Origin: Chiayiivirga sp.
GTDB lineage: Bacteria; Pseudomonadota; Gammaproteobacteria; Xanthomonadales; Xanthomonadaceae
NCBI GenBank assembly: GCA_022647565.1
Contig: JALCLA010000001.1
Span: forward strand, 1,054,001-1,118,000
Length of the DNA stretch: 64,000 bases
Direction of reading: 5' to 3'
A program made the translations under genes and the position numbers. Each line of letters begins with the position of its first letter. The stretch's first letter is position 1. This document shows, piece by piece, positions 18,074 to 26,954 of the stretch. Under the pieces are notes generated by a model that worked only from the letters and a program-made list of their open reading frames with translations, made no database searches and had not been told where the DNA came from.

Positions 18074-18576
18074 TGCGCTGGCTGCGGCATCTTTTCGCGC
18101 GATCGGCGGCCTCGCGCTTCCCGCCTGCATCCTTGCAGCGCATCGCCGCGGCCATTGCCGCCGGCGAGCAGCGTCATACCGGGCAAGTGGTTTTTGCGGT
18201 GGAACCCGCGCTGGGCCTGGCCGCGTTGCGGCGCGGCCGGGACGCGAGGCATCGGGCCGAGCAGTTGTTCGCGCGCCTGCGGGTCTGGGATACGCAGCAC
18301 AACAACGGCGTGCTGATCTACCTGCTGCTTGCCGACCATCGCATCGAGGTGGTGGCCGATCGCGCCGCGTCTGGGCCGGGCTTCGATCTGCGCTGGACGA
18401 GCCTGTGCGAGCACCTCGCGCAGCGGCTGCAGGCGGGGGCGTTCGAAGCGGCGGGAATCGAGGCGGTGAACGAAGCGGCTGCGATCCTGGCGGAGTTCTT
18501 TCCGCGTGATGTCGACGCGGCGCGCAGCAACGAACTGCCGGACCACCCGATCCTGCTGGACGCGTCGCCGGACTGA
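18073..18576 (+). CDS. Second TPM-domain protein, no signal peptide
   Basis: A 167-residue protein with a TPM-like fold: GQVVFAVEPALGLAALRRG, then NNGVLIYLLLADHRIEVVADR and the C-terminal amphipathic region. It has no clear signal peptide or membrane segment, so it may be cytoplasmic or associate with its partner. It overlaps the preceding gene by one base. This is the usual third member of LemA-TPM clusters. Confidence 0.8.
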   Translation: MRWLRHLFARSAASRFPPASLQRIAAAIAAGEQRHTGQVVFAVEPALGLAALRRGRDARHRAEQLFARLRVWDTQHNNGVLIYLLLADHRIEVVADRAASGPGFDLRWTSLCEHLAQRLQAGAFEAAGIEAVNEAAAILAEFFPRDVDAARSNELPDHPILLDASPD

Positions 18577-18657
18577 ACCGGGGCGAGGTGCGGCCCGATC
18601 CCTGCGGCATAATGTCGCCGCCTACTTGCCGCGTCGTCGGTGCCACCAGGTTCGCGC

Positions 18658-19548
18658 ATGTTCCACCTGCACACGATCGACCCGATCGCCTTGCAACTCG
18701 GGCCGCTCGGGATCCACTGGTACGGCTTGATGTATCTGCTCGGGCTTGCCGCCGGTTGGTGGCTGGGCCTGCGGCGTGTTCGCGCCGGTCGCTTGCCGGT
18801 GAGCGAACACGCCTATTCCGACCTGATCTTCTACGCCATGCTCGGTGTGGTGCTGGGTGGGCGCATCGGCTACATCTTCTTCTACGGCTTCCAGCAGGTG
18901 CTGGCCGATCCGATCAGTGCCTTGCGCATCTGGGAAGGCGGGATGAGCTTCCACGGTGGCTTGCTGGGCGTGCTGGCGGCGGTATGGTGGTGGTCGCGCA
19001 GCCATGGCCTGCATTTTTTTGATACGGTCGATTTCATCGCGCCGCTGGTGCCGCCCGGGCTCGGCTTCGGGCGTCTTGGCAACTACATCGGCGGTGAACT
19101 CTGGGGACACCTCAGCGACAAGCCCTGGGCGGTGATCTTCCCGAAATCGCTGCCCGATCCGTACTACTCGATGGATGCCAATGCGTTGCGTGCCGCGCAT
19201 GAATCCGGCGCGCTGGACGCGTTCGCGCGGCATCCCTCGCAGCTCTACCAGGCGGTGCTGGAAGGACTGCTGATGTTCACCCTGCTGTGGTGGTTCTCCT
19301 CGAGGCCGCGGCGACGCTATGCCGTGTCCGGGCTGTTCGCGTTGCTCTACGGCGTGTTCCGTTTCGCGGTGGAATTCGTGCGCGAGCCGGACCAACACCT
19401 CGGCTATCTGGCGTTCGACTGGCTGACGATGGGCCAGGTGTTGAGTTTCCCGCTGGTGATGATCGGCCTGTTCCTGCTGTGGAAATCGCGCAGCGCGCCC
19501 ACGCTCGCTGCAACGCGCCTGCCCGAGCCGGCCGCGGCGAAGGGCTGA
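18658..19548 (+). CDS. lgt: Prolipoprotein diacylglyceryl transferase
   Basis: Transfers diacylglycerol from phosphatidylglycerol to the lipobox Cys, the first step of lipoprotein maturation. A 296-residue inner-membrane protein of about seven segments with [11 protein letters not shown] and the signature [17 protein letters not shown]; a Gly replaces the second signature Asn. Start chosen at ATG 18658 ([10 protein letters not shown]), matching the family N-terminus. It is four bases from thyA. Confidence 0.95.
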   Translation: MFHLHTIDPIALQLGPLGIHWYGLMYLLGLAAGWWLGLRRVRAGRLPVSEHAYSDLIFYAMLGVVLGGRIGYIFFYGFQQVLADPISALRIWEGGMSFHGGLLGVLAAVWWWSRSHGLHFFDTVDFIAPLVPPGLGFGRLGNYIGGELWGHLSDKPWAVIFPKSLPDPYYSMDANALRAAHESGALDAFARHPSQLYQAVLEGLLMFTLLWWFSSRPRRRYAVSGLFALLYGVFRFAVEFVREPDQHLGYLAFDWLTMGQVLSFPLVMIGLFLLWKSRSAPTLAATRLPEPAAAKG

Positions 19549-19551
19549 TCC

Positions 19552-20346
19552 ATGCGCGCCTATCTCGACCTGCTGCAGCACCTGCTCGAACACGGTACGG
19601 AAAAGTCCGACCGCACCGGCACCGGCACGCGTTCGGTGTTCGGCTGGCAGCTGCGCTTCGACCTGCGAGCCGGCTTTCCGCTGCTCACGACCAAGAAGCT
19701 GCACCTGCGCTCCATCGTGCACGAACTGCTCTGGTTCCTGCGTGGCGAGACCAATATCGCTTACCTCAAGGAAAACAAGGTCTCGATCTGGGATGAATGG
19801 GCCGACGCCGACGGTGAGCTCGGGCCGGTGTACGGCAAGCAGTGGCGCGACTGGGAAACCGCGGACGGACGGCATATCGACCAGATGCGCTGGGTGGTGG
19901 ATGAAATCCGGCGCAATCCGGATTCGCGGCGGCTGATCGTCAGCGCCTGGAACGTGGGTGACCTGCCACGCATGGCGCTGATGCCCTGCCACAGCCTGTT
20001 CCAGTTCTATGTCGCGGACGGAAGGCTGAGTTGCCAGCTGTACCAGCGTTCCGCCGATGTGTTCCTCGGTGTGCCGTTCAACATCGCCAGCTACGCCCTG
20101 CTCACCCATCTGGTGGCACAGGCCTGCGATCTGGGTGTGGGCGATTTCGTGCACACGCTGGGCGACGCGCATCTGTACTCCAACCATGTCGAGCAGGCGC
20201 GCGAGCAGTTGCAGCGCGCGCCACGCGCCTTGCCGCGACTGCGCCTGAACCCCAAGGTGCATGACCTGTTCGCGTTCCGCTACGAGGACATCGCGATCGA
20301 GGCCTACGAGCCGCATCCCGCGATCAGGGCGCCGGTGGCGGTGTGA
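19552..20346 (+). CDS. thyA: Thymidylate synthase
   Basis: Makes dTMP from dUMP with methylene-tetrahydrofolate. 264 residues, the length of the E. coli enzyme. The catalytic Cys in [11 protein letters not shown] is residue 146, the same number as in E. coli. The folate/dUMP-binding [20 protein letters not shown] follows. The stop overlaps the start of folA, which regenerates tetrahydrofolate from the dihydrofolate ThyA produces. Confidence 0.98.
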   Translation: MRAYLDLLQHLLEHGTEKSDRTGTGTRSVFGWQLRFDLRAGFPLLTTKKLHLRSIVHELLWFLRGETNIAYLKENKVSIWDEWADADGELGPVYGKQWRDWETADGRHIDQMRWVVDEIRRNPDSRRLIVSAWNVGDLPRMALMPCHSLFQFYVADGRLSCQLYQRSADVFLGVPFNIASYALLTHLVAQACDLGVGDFVHTLGDAHLYSNHVEQAREQLQRAPRALPRLRLNPKVHDLFAFRYEDIAIEAYEPHPAIRAPVAV

Positions 20347-20834
20347 GGCTGGTGCTGATCGCGGCCATGGATCGCCAGCGCGCGATCGGGCGCGACAACG
20401 CGCTGCCCTGGTACCTTCCGGCCGACCTCAGGCGTTTCAAGGCGCTCACCACGGGTCATCCGATCCTGATGGGGCGCAAGACCGCCGAGTCGATCGGACG
20501 TGCCTTGCCGGGCAGGCGCAATCTGGTGCTGACGCGACGCGATGCCGCGCCGTTCGCGGGCCAGGAAGCCGTGGACTCGCTCGAGGCGGCCTGCCGTGCG
20601 GCTGCGCCGGCGCAGACGCTGATGGTGATCGGCGGCGGCGAAGTCTATGCGCTGGCCTTGCCGCAGGCGCAGTGCCTGCACCTGACCTTCGTCGACACCG
20701 TGATCGAGCGCGCCGACGCGCACTTCCCCGCCTTCGATCCGCGCCAATGGCGCGAGACGGCGCGCAGCGCGAATCCGAGCGATGCGCAACACGGGTTTGC
20801 TTTCGAATTCGTCGACTACGAACGCATCCGCTGA
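20343..20834 (+). CDS. folA: Dihydrofolate reductase
   Basis: 163 residues. Start GTG at 20343 overlaps the thyA stop (GTGTGA). Landmarks: [23 protein letters not shown] with the substrate-binding Asp, [20 protein letters not shown] for NADPH binding, and [13 protein letters not shown]. Reduces dihydrofolate to tetrahydrofolate. It converges on apaH with a nine-base gap. Confidence 0.97.
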   Translation: MRLVLIAAMDRQRAIGRDNALPWYLPADLRRFKALTTGHPILMGRKTAESIGRALPGRRNLVLTRRDAAPFAGQEAVDSLEAACRAAAPAQTLMVIGGGEVYALALPQAQCLHLTFVDTVIERADAHFPAFDPRQWRETARSANPSDAQHGFAFEFVDYERIR

Positions 20835-20843
20835 CGCGGGCAA

Positions 20844-21683
20844 TCACTCGTCGCCGGGACGGCCTCCTTCCTTGCCCGGCACCTGGATCACGCGCGGCTC
20901 GGGCCCGAGCTCCAGCGCGGTGAGCCTGCCGCCCCAGACGCATCCGGTATCGATGCCGTACACGCCCAGTCCCATGAACAGGCCGAGCGTGGACCAGTGC
21001 CCGCAGACCAGGTTCATCTCGCGCTCGACCTGGCCCGGAACCGCGAACCAGGGGTACAGCCCCGGTCGCTGCGTGCCGGGCCGGCCCTTCTCGTTGAAGG
21101 CGATGGCGCCACGCGGATTGCAATAGCGCAGGCGGGTGAAGATGTTGATGATCGCGCGCTGCCGTTCCGCGCCTTCCAGCTTGGGCGACCAGGCATCCGG
21201 CTTGTTGCCGTACATGTTCTTCAGCAGCTTGTCGCTGTTCTTGCCGCGCAGCCGCGATTCGACCTCGTGCGCGCGCCGCTGCGCGATCGCGAGCGTCCAC
21301 TTCGGCGCCAGCCCGGCGTGCACCATGGCCCAGCCCAGCGCCCGATCCACGTGCAGCAGTGGGCGCTGCCGCAGCCACTCGAGCAGATCCTCGCGATCCG
21401 GTGCGAACAGGATGGATTGCAGGTCGGGATTGACCTTGCGCTGCTCGTCTTCCCTGCGTTGCGCGATGGCCAGCAGGGAGAGGTCGTGGTTGCCCAGCAC
21501 CACGACGCTGTGGAGATCGAGCGACCTGACCAGACGCAGGGTTTCGAGCGATTGGCCACCTCGGTTGACCAGGTCGCCGCAGAACCAGAGGTGGTCCGCC
21601 GCCGGATCGAAGCGCAGCTTCTCCAGCAGCCGTTGCAGCGGGTCGTAGCAGCCCTGCAGGTCGCCGATGGCGTAGGTGGCCAT
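20844..21683 (-). CDS. apaH: Bis(5'-nucleosyl)-tetraphosphatase, symmetrical
   Basis: Cleaves Ap4A to two ADP and decaps Np4-capped RNA. 279 residues with the metallophosphatase motifs YAIGDLQGCYDPL at the N-terminus, WFCGDLVNRGG and VVLGNHDLSLL, then AMVHAGLAP. Its start shares a base with the apaG stop, giving the usual rsmA-apaG-apaH operon order. Confidence 0.97.
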   Translation of the reverse strand: MATYAIGDLQGCYDPLQRLLEKLRFDPAADHLWFCGDLVNRGGQSLETLRLVRSLDLHSVVVLGNHDLSLLAIAQRREDEQRKVNPDLQSILFAPDREDLLEWLRQRPLLHVDRALGWAMVHAGLAPKWTLAIAQRRAHEVESRLRGKNSDKLLKNMYGNKPDAWSPKLEGAERQRAIINIFTRLRYCNPRGAIAFNEKGRPGTQRPGLYPWFAVPGQVEREMNLVCGHWSTLGLFMGLGVYGIDTGCVWGGRLTALELGPEPRVIQVPGKEGGRPGDE

Positions 21684-22057
21684 CAGTGCAAGGTTCGGGG
21701 AATCGACAGCGTGAAGGCCGGGATCGGTGCATCGAACCGGGTGCCGTCGTCCGCCACCCAGGCATAGCTGCCGCGCATGGTGCCGACATTGGTTTCCAGC
21801 ACCGCGCCCGAGGTGTACTCGAATTGTTCGCCGGGGCGCAGCCAGGGTTGTTCGCCCACCACGCCGTCGCCGCGCACTTCCTGCACCTTGCCATTGGCAT
21901 CGGTGATGATCCAGTGGCGCGTCATCAGCCGCGCCGGCACTTCGCCGGCATTGCGGATGCGGATGGTGTAGGCGAAGGCGTAGCGGTTCTCGTCCGGCGC
22001 CGACTGGTCGTCGAGGAACTGCGTTGCCACGGCAATGTCGATGGAATGCTGGGTCAC
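21683..22057 (-). CDS. apaG: ApaG protein
   Basis: 124 residues with an immunoglobulin-like fold typical of Apa[54 protein letters not shown]. It lies between rsmA and apaH. Its biochemical role is unsettled (linked to cobalt/magnesium sensitivity in enterics). Confidence 0.95.
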   Translation of the reverse strand: MTQHSIDIAVATQFLDDQSAPDENRYAFAYTIRIRNAGEVPARLMTRHWIITDANGKVQEVRGDGVVGEQPWLRPGEQFEYTSGAVLETNVGTMRGSYAWVADDGTRFDAPIPAFTLSIPRTLH

Positions 22058-22069
22058 GCCGGCATTCTA

Positions 22070-22231
22070 GTGGACTGTAACGTATGAAGCGGAAGTGGGA
22101 TCGCGACGGGATGGGCGTGCAGGACGCCGCGCCGGAGCGAGGGCCGTAGCCGACGCTACGGGCCGAGTGAGGCGCAAGTGCTGCGCGGCCAGACCGAGCG
22201 AGCTACCTTCGATTTGTCCGTTACAGTCCAC
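22070..22231. mobile_element. MITE-like 162-bp element with 13-bp terminal inverted repeats
   Basis: GTGGACTGTAACG at 22070-22082 is repeated inverted as CGTTACAGTCCAC at 22219-22231. Inside is a second inverted pair, CCGTAGC / GCTACGG, around 22144-22161, and no coding frame. The right end supplies the last three codons and the stop of rsmA. No target duplication is obvious. It could instead be a structured RNA element of the rsmA-apaG interval. Confidence 0.5.
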
Positions 22232-23018
22232 GAGAACCGATCCGCGCAAGCAGGTTCGCGAGTTCGACGTAGGCGGCGGGCGCGATCTGCTCGGCGCGCG
22301 CGGTGGGCGCGATGCCCGCCTGTTCCAGCTGCGCCGCGTCGCACAGTCCATCGAGTGCGTTGCGCAAGGTCTTGCGGCGCTGGCCGAATGCAGCCTTGAC
22401 CAGGCGTGCAAACAGACGGGCATCGAGGATGCCGATGCGCTCGAGTGGTTTCGGGATCAGGCGCACCACGGCCGAATCCACCTTCGGCGGCGGGCGGAAC
22501 GCGCCCGGTGGCACCTTGAACAAGGGCGTCACCTCGCAGGCCGCCTGCAGCATCACGCTGAGGCGGCCGTAGACCTTGCTGCCCGGCGCAGCCGCCATGC
22601 GGTCGACCACTTCCTTCTGCAGCATGAAGTGCATGTCGCGGATCGCCGAGGCATGGTCCAGCGCGTGGAACAGGATCGGCGAGGAGATATTGTAGGGCAG
22701 GTTGCCGACCAGACGGATCGTCGCGCCCTGCGCCAGTTCGGTGAAGTCCACGTCGAGCACGTCGGCGTGCACGATGTCGAGCTGGCCGAGCGCCGCGCCC
22801 ATGGTGGCCAGCGGCTCGATCAGGTCGCGGTCGAATTCGATCACGGTGAGCGCGCCGTGGCGCTGCAGCAGGGGCTTGGTGATCGCGCCCGCGCCCGGTC
22901 CGATCTCCACCAGCCGCTCGCCCGGTTTCGGGTCGATCGCGCGCACGATCTTGTCGATGATGCCGGCCTCGTGCAGGAAGTGCTGGCCGAGTTGTTTCTT
23001 GTGGCGGTGGGAATCCAT
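22221..23018 (-). CDS. rsmA: 16S rRNA dimethyladenosine transferase
   Basis: Dimethylates A1518 and A1519 of 16S rRNA (KsgA). About 265 residues from the ATG at 23018 (MDSHRHKKQLGQHFLHEAGI). SAM-binding VEIGPGAGAITKPLL and the catalytic NLPYNISSPILF motif are present. The last three residues and stop lie in the terminal repeat of the MITE-like element, so the original C-terminus may have been slightly different. Confidence 0.96.
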   Translation of the reverse strand: MDSHRHKKQLGQHFLHEAGIIDKIVRAIDPKPGERLVEIGPGAGAITKPLLQRHGALTVIEFDRDLIEPLATMGAALGQLDIVHADVLDVDFTELAQGATIRLVGNLPYNISSPILFHALDHASAIRDMHFMLQKEVVDRMAAAPGSKVYGRLSVMLQAACEVTPLFKVPPGAFRPPPKVDSAVVRLIPKPLERIGILDARLFARLVKAAFGQRRKTLRNALDGLCDAAQLEQAGIAPTARAEQIAPAAYVELANLLARIGSRGL

Positions 23019-23025
23019 GCACGTA

Positions 23026-23051
23026 GAGCGGAGATTGCTCCGCGGCTCAAA
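23026..23051. repeat. GTAG-type REP-like hairpin
   Basis: GTAG followed by AGCGGAG, a short loop and CTCCGC. It resembles the GTAG repeated hairpins of Stenotrophomonas and relatives. It lies just upstream of rsmA. Confidence 0.3.
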
Positions 23052-23166
23052 GGGACGAACTGCAGCGTAGCAGCCGCGCAAGCCCGGCTCTACGGCACAC
23101 TTCGGACCAGTTCCGGATCACATCGGGTTTGGCCATGGGCCGAAGCCGGCCTTCAGGCTTGCAGAT

Positions 23167-23208
23167 GCTTGTCGGGCACGGCGAAATCCATCGCCGTGCC
23201 CGACAAGC
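23167..23208 (-). terminator. Strong hairpin after the metalloprotease gene
   Basis: Perfect 18-bp arms (GCTTGTCGGGCACGGCGA and its complement) around a six-base loop, ending two bases from the metalloprotease stop. There is no T tract on either side, so it is a terminator-like or transcript-protecting structure rather than a classical intrinsic terminator. Confidence 0.6.
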
Positions 23209-23210
23209 GA

Positions 23211-24856
23211 TCAAGGGCAGGCATACCCCGGTGGCACCGCCTGCAATCCTCCTAGCAAGCCGCTGCATCCGGCGCCATTGCAGGCTCGCACTTGCAGCGA
23301 GGTGTTGACCGTCACGGTCAGTTCGAAGCTGTGTTCCAGGCCGCTGTAGATGCGCGTCCAGTTCGTGGCGCCGGCGGGCTTCTTGTACAACTCGAAGTAT
23401 TCGACGCCCGGGCTCTCGCCCCAGGTCGCACGGTTGATGCCGCCACAGATGTATTGGACCGAGAACGGCTGCGGTGCGACCGGCGGCGCCAGCGGCGTCG
23501 GAGTCCTGTACTCGGCGACGGTGGGGGCAAATTCCGCAATGGCGCGGGCGTTGTCCGCTGCGTTGGAATTGGGCAGGCCCGTAACCGGATCGTACTCGGG
23601 GATGCCTAGCGGATGTATGTAGTACTTGTGCGCGGGATTCGAATCCGACCAGCGCAGCACGCGCAGGCAATTGGCGATGGTGCAGTCCAGGCCGTTCGCC
23701 ATGATGGTGCGGAAGTACACCCCAGGCGCTCCCGGCGGATTGTCGATGATGTAGCCATAGCTGTAGGGATGCCGAGCCTGCAGTGTCGTGACGGCGTGCT
23801 GGTCGCCATGCGCATGACGCGCAGACAGCAGGTGGCCGACCTCGTGCGCCAGCGTGTGCGAGCCGTTCACGCAGTGGTCCGCGACGACCGCCCAGGCGTC
23901 GTTCTTCAGTTGCGCGTCGCTGTGGTTGGCGACCGGGTAGGTTGCGGTGCCGCAGGTGCTGTCGTAGTTGTTTCCGGGAACCAGCATGAGCACCAGGTCC
24001 GCGCCATAGCCATCATCCACGCTGCGCAAGAGATGGGCCTGATCCAAGCCGTCCAATCCGTTTCTCAGATCGTCAATCGCCTCGCCAAAGGTGAAGTTGG
24101 ACGGCTCCGTGTAGTCGACCTGCTCGACCGCGAACAGATTCACGGTGACGTCGATGCCGGCGTACTGCATCGCTGCGTTCAGATTCGCCACGCTGTTCTG
24201 CGCCAGCAGTGGAGCGTCATAGCGTGCCGCAACGTCTGCGGTGTAGACCACCGCCAGATCGATCACTGCGCTTCCCCCGGACTTGGCGGCTGCCGACGGC
24301 AGCGGCGCCAGTTTCAGCGAGACGTCGACGACCTCGTCCAGATCGTCCGGCGGCAGCGCGCGCTGATCGATGTCGAGCGCATATAGCTTGCCGTCGCGTC
24401 CGCGTTGCAGGTTATAGATGTGTGGCAGGCGTTCGACTACGCCGGCGACGCCGCCCTTGCGGTCGCGCGTCAGCGTGACCAGGCCGCCGCCTTCGATATC
24501 CGCGATCCAGGTGCGCACGCCGTCGAGGCCATCGCGCACTTCACGCCCTTCGGCGATCAGGCGCTCGCCCGCAAAGAGTTCGATCTCGACCCGCTCGCCC
24601 ACAATCGGCAGGTCGTGGCGCGCGCCACGTGCAGACGCCGCCGGCAACAGCGTGTCGATCTCCGCGATGCGCTTGGCGTGGGCTTCGTTCGGAAGCGCGG
24701 CCTGGCGCCGTTGTACTGCGCCGATCGCGCTGTTGCGGGGTGCGATGACGCTGCGTGCCGGCGGCGCGATACGGTTTTCTTGCGCAAAGGCCGTACTTGT
24801 TACGCCTTGACAGAGAGAGAGAGAGAGAGAGAAATAGTGACGACCAAATTTTTCAT
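23211..24856 (-). CDS. Secreted zinc metalloprotease with a dinucleotide-repeat frame switch (out of frame as given)
   Basis: The catalytic motif is HEVGHLLSARH (HExxH plus a third His) near residue 337, as in reprolysin-like metalloproteases. About 95 residues at the C-terminus look like a fibronectin-III domain (SVQYICGGINRATW, LQVRACNGAG). The best start is ATG 24856 (AAGGA upstream), giving MKNLVVTISLSLSL. A (CT)10 tract at 24812-24831 then leads to a stop after 18 codons. With (CT)9 or (CT)12 the frame continues CQGVTSTAFA|QENR, completing a proper signal peptide and a protein of about 547 residues. As given the gene is therefore OFF from this start; an out-of-context upstream start at 24989 lies inside the divergent gene. 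Repeat length errors are possible. Confidence 0.8.
24812..24831. repeat. (AG)10 dinucleotide microsatellite
   Basis: Ten AG units on the + strand, CT on the - strand, inside the signal-peptide codons of the metalloprotease and 40-60 bp upstream of the divergent gene's ATG. Slippage by one unit changes the protease frame and also alters the spacing in the probable promoter region of the divergent gene. Confidence 0.9.
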
Positions 24857-24871
24857 CTGGAGTCCTTGTCC

Positions 24872-25834
24872 ATGGATTGGTTGCGCAATGCGGGCGGAAG
24901 TCTACGAGTAGCCGATGGCTTGCAATCAAGCGCCGCACGTGTGTTAGGGGCGTTGGCTGCGACAGCGGTATTGCCGTCGCCGGTCGCACACGCTGGCTTG
25001 CCGGAAAGCGGCATCTACACCTTGTCCGACGGCGGACGTGGCGCGGTGATCGAGTACCAGAACGGCAAGGTGGCGGTCTCGGTGTTCGCCTACAACGAGA
25101 TCACCGGCGCGCCGGAGTGGTATATCGCCAGCGGCACGCTGCGCGATGATGGAGTTGAAGCCGGGCGGCAGGATCCGCCCTTGGTCAGCGGCGGCTACTG
25201 GCCGATCCACTGGATGGTGGCCGATCTGCTGCGTCCAAAAGACGGGATGTGCGTCATGTGCGGCACACCGCAGCGTCTGCCGGAGTTCGAGCGCGTCGGA
25301 ACCCTGGAGTTGTCCATCGACTACCTGGGTGACCCGCATCTGATCATCGACATGCCGGCGCAGACCGACAATCCGGTATCAGGCTATACCTCGAAGCGCC
25401 TCAATTTCGGTCACGCGAATCTCGCCCTGAGCGCCTTGCCCGCTGACTTGAAGGGCGAATGGGTGTTCCTGGACAAGGCCGATCCCGCCAAACCGGCCGA
25501 GCGCTACCGCTTCGGCGAAGGCGTGGTGGTGGACCGAAGTCGCGAAGCGAGTGTTCCGCAACCACCGCGAAGCGTCTACACCCTGACCTACCAGGACGTG
25601 GCGCGCAATGCGACGCTGCATTGCATGCATAAGCTAAAGCTTCTCCCGACAAGCTTGGTGCCTAACCCTACGGGCAATGGGTGCGAACTGCGTATCGATG
25701 GAGTGACGCGTTATTCGATGCTCACTTACGACATCGGCCTCAACCGCATCCAGGCCTTCCGCGGCCCGATGCCGCCGGCGGAAGGTCCGATGCTGCGCGG
25801 GCCGCTGGATATCGTCGCGATCCGGGTGGAATAG
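24872..25834 (+). CDS. Exported protein of unknown function, divergent partner of the metalloprotease
   Basis: 320 residues from ATG 24872 (GGAG about ten bases upstream). It has a long signal peptide ending SPVAHA|GLPESG. The mature part has IYTLSDGGRGAVIEYQNGKVAVSVFAY near its start, a Cys pair in MCVMCG, and a largely beta pattern; I do not recognise a family. Only 15 bp separate its start from the protease start, so the two promoters must lie within each other's coding region and the genes are likely co-regulated. Inhibitor, substrate or co-secreted partner are guesses. Confidence 0.7.
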   Translation: MDWLRNAGGSLRVADGLQSSAARVLGALAATAVLPSPVAHAGLPESGIYTLSDGGRGAVIEYQNGKVAVSVFAYNEITGAPEWYIASGTLRDDGVEAGRQDPPLVSGGYWPIHWMVADLLRPKDGMCVMCGTPQRLPEFERVGTLELSIDYLGDPHLIIDMPAQTDNPVSGYTSKRLNFGHANLALSALPADLKGEWVFLDKADPAKPAERYRFGEGVVVDRSREASVPQPPRSVYTLTYQDVARNATLHCMHKLKLLPTSLVPNPTGNGCELRIDGVTRYSMLTYDIGLNRIQAFRGPMPPAEGPMLRGPLDIVAIRVE

Positions 25835-25939
25835 CAAGGGCTATCCATCCCGCAAACCCGGAGTTGGAGACGCATCTGGCCGAACTGGCGCACCGCTTGG
25901 TGTCGAACGTGTTTGCCCGGAGATATCGAAGGGCGCGCT

Positions 25940-26932
25940 TTACAGGGTGGGGCTGGACTTGCGGCGCGCAGCGAGTTCGATGGCAGTGCGCGCCGCAAGG
26001 ATCAGGCTGGCCGCATCGGCGCGACCGCTGCCGGCGAGTTCCAGTGCGGTGCCGTGATCGACCGCGACCCGCACGTAGGGCAGCCCCAGCGTGATGTTGA
26101 CCGCGCGTTCGAAGCCGCCGTGCTTGAGCACCGGAAGGCCCTGGTCGTGATACATCGCGAGCACGGCGTCGAACTGCGCCAGCTTGACGGGAAGGAAAGC
26201 GGTGTCGGCGGGCAGCGGGCCGTCGAGTTGCATGCCATCGAAGCGCAGTTCGGCCAGCACCGGATCGATCACGTCGATCTCTTCGCGTCCGAGGTAGCCG
26301 GCCTCGCCGGCATGCGGATTGAGGCCCAGCACGGCAATGCGCGGCGTGGCGATGCCGAAGTCGCGATGCAGCGCGGCGTGCAGGGTGCGCAGGGTACGCG
26401 CCAAGTCGGCGCGGTTGATCGCATCGGGCACGGCGCGCAAGGGCAGGTGGGTGGTGGCCAGTGCAACGCGCAAGCGGTCGCTGGCCAGCATCATCACCAC
26501 CTCGACGCCGGCGTGTTGCGCCAGCAGTTCGGTGGTGCCGGTATAGGCAATGCCGGCGTCATTCACCACGCCCTTGTGCACCGGGCCGGTGACGAGGCCG
26601 TCGAACTCGCCGCGCGTCGCCGCGTCGGCGGCCTCGCACAGCGCCGCGATCACGCTGGCCGCGTTGCGCCGATCCAGTTGCCCCGGTGTTTCCGCAACGG
26701 CGAGAGCGCGATGCCGCAGCGCCAGCGTGCCGGGGCGATGCGCCGCGTCGGATTCGTCGCGCAATTGCAGTGGCAATCCGAGACGATCGGCGGCGCGCCG
26801 CAGCAGATCGCCATCGGCGATCGCGATCAGTTGCGCGTCAAGCGGGGTTTGCGCCAGTCGGACGCAGAGTTCGGGACCGATGCCGGCTGGCTCGCCCGGA
26901 ATCAGGGCGAGCCGCGGCGCACGCGCGGGCAT
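25940..26932 (-). CDS. pdxA: 4-hydroxythreonine-4-phosphate dehydrogenase
   Basis: Pyridoxal-phosphate synthesis, NAD-dependent oxidation. 330 residues. Landmarks: LALIPGEPAGIGPELCVRLA at the N-terminus, GPVHKGVVNDAGIAYTGTTE, metal-ligand His in MYHDQGLPVLKHGG, and LGLPYVRVAVDHGTALELAG. It follows surA at a 22-bp gap in the conserved lptD-surA-pdxA order. The usual next gene, rsmA, is displaced by the metalloprotease pair. Confidence 0.97.
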   Translation of the reverse strand: MPARAPRLALIPGEPAGIGPELCVRLAQTPLDAQLIAIADGDLLRRAADRLGLPLQLRDESDAAHRPGTLALRHRALAVAETPGQLDRRNAASVIAALCEAADAATRGEFDGLVTGPVHKGVVNDAGIAYTGTTELLAQHAGVEVVMMLASDRLRVALATTHLPLRAVPDAINRADLARTLRTLHAALHRDFGIATPRIAVLGLNPHAGEAGYLGREEIDVIDPVLAELRFDGMQLDGPLPADTAFLPVKLAQFDAVLAMYHDQGLPVLKHGGFERAVNITLGLPYVRVAVDHGTALELAGSGRADAASLILAARTAIELAARRKSSPTL

Positions 26933-26954
26933 CGGGGTTGCCGTCAGTTGCGGA

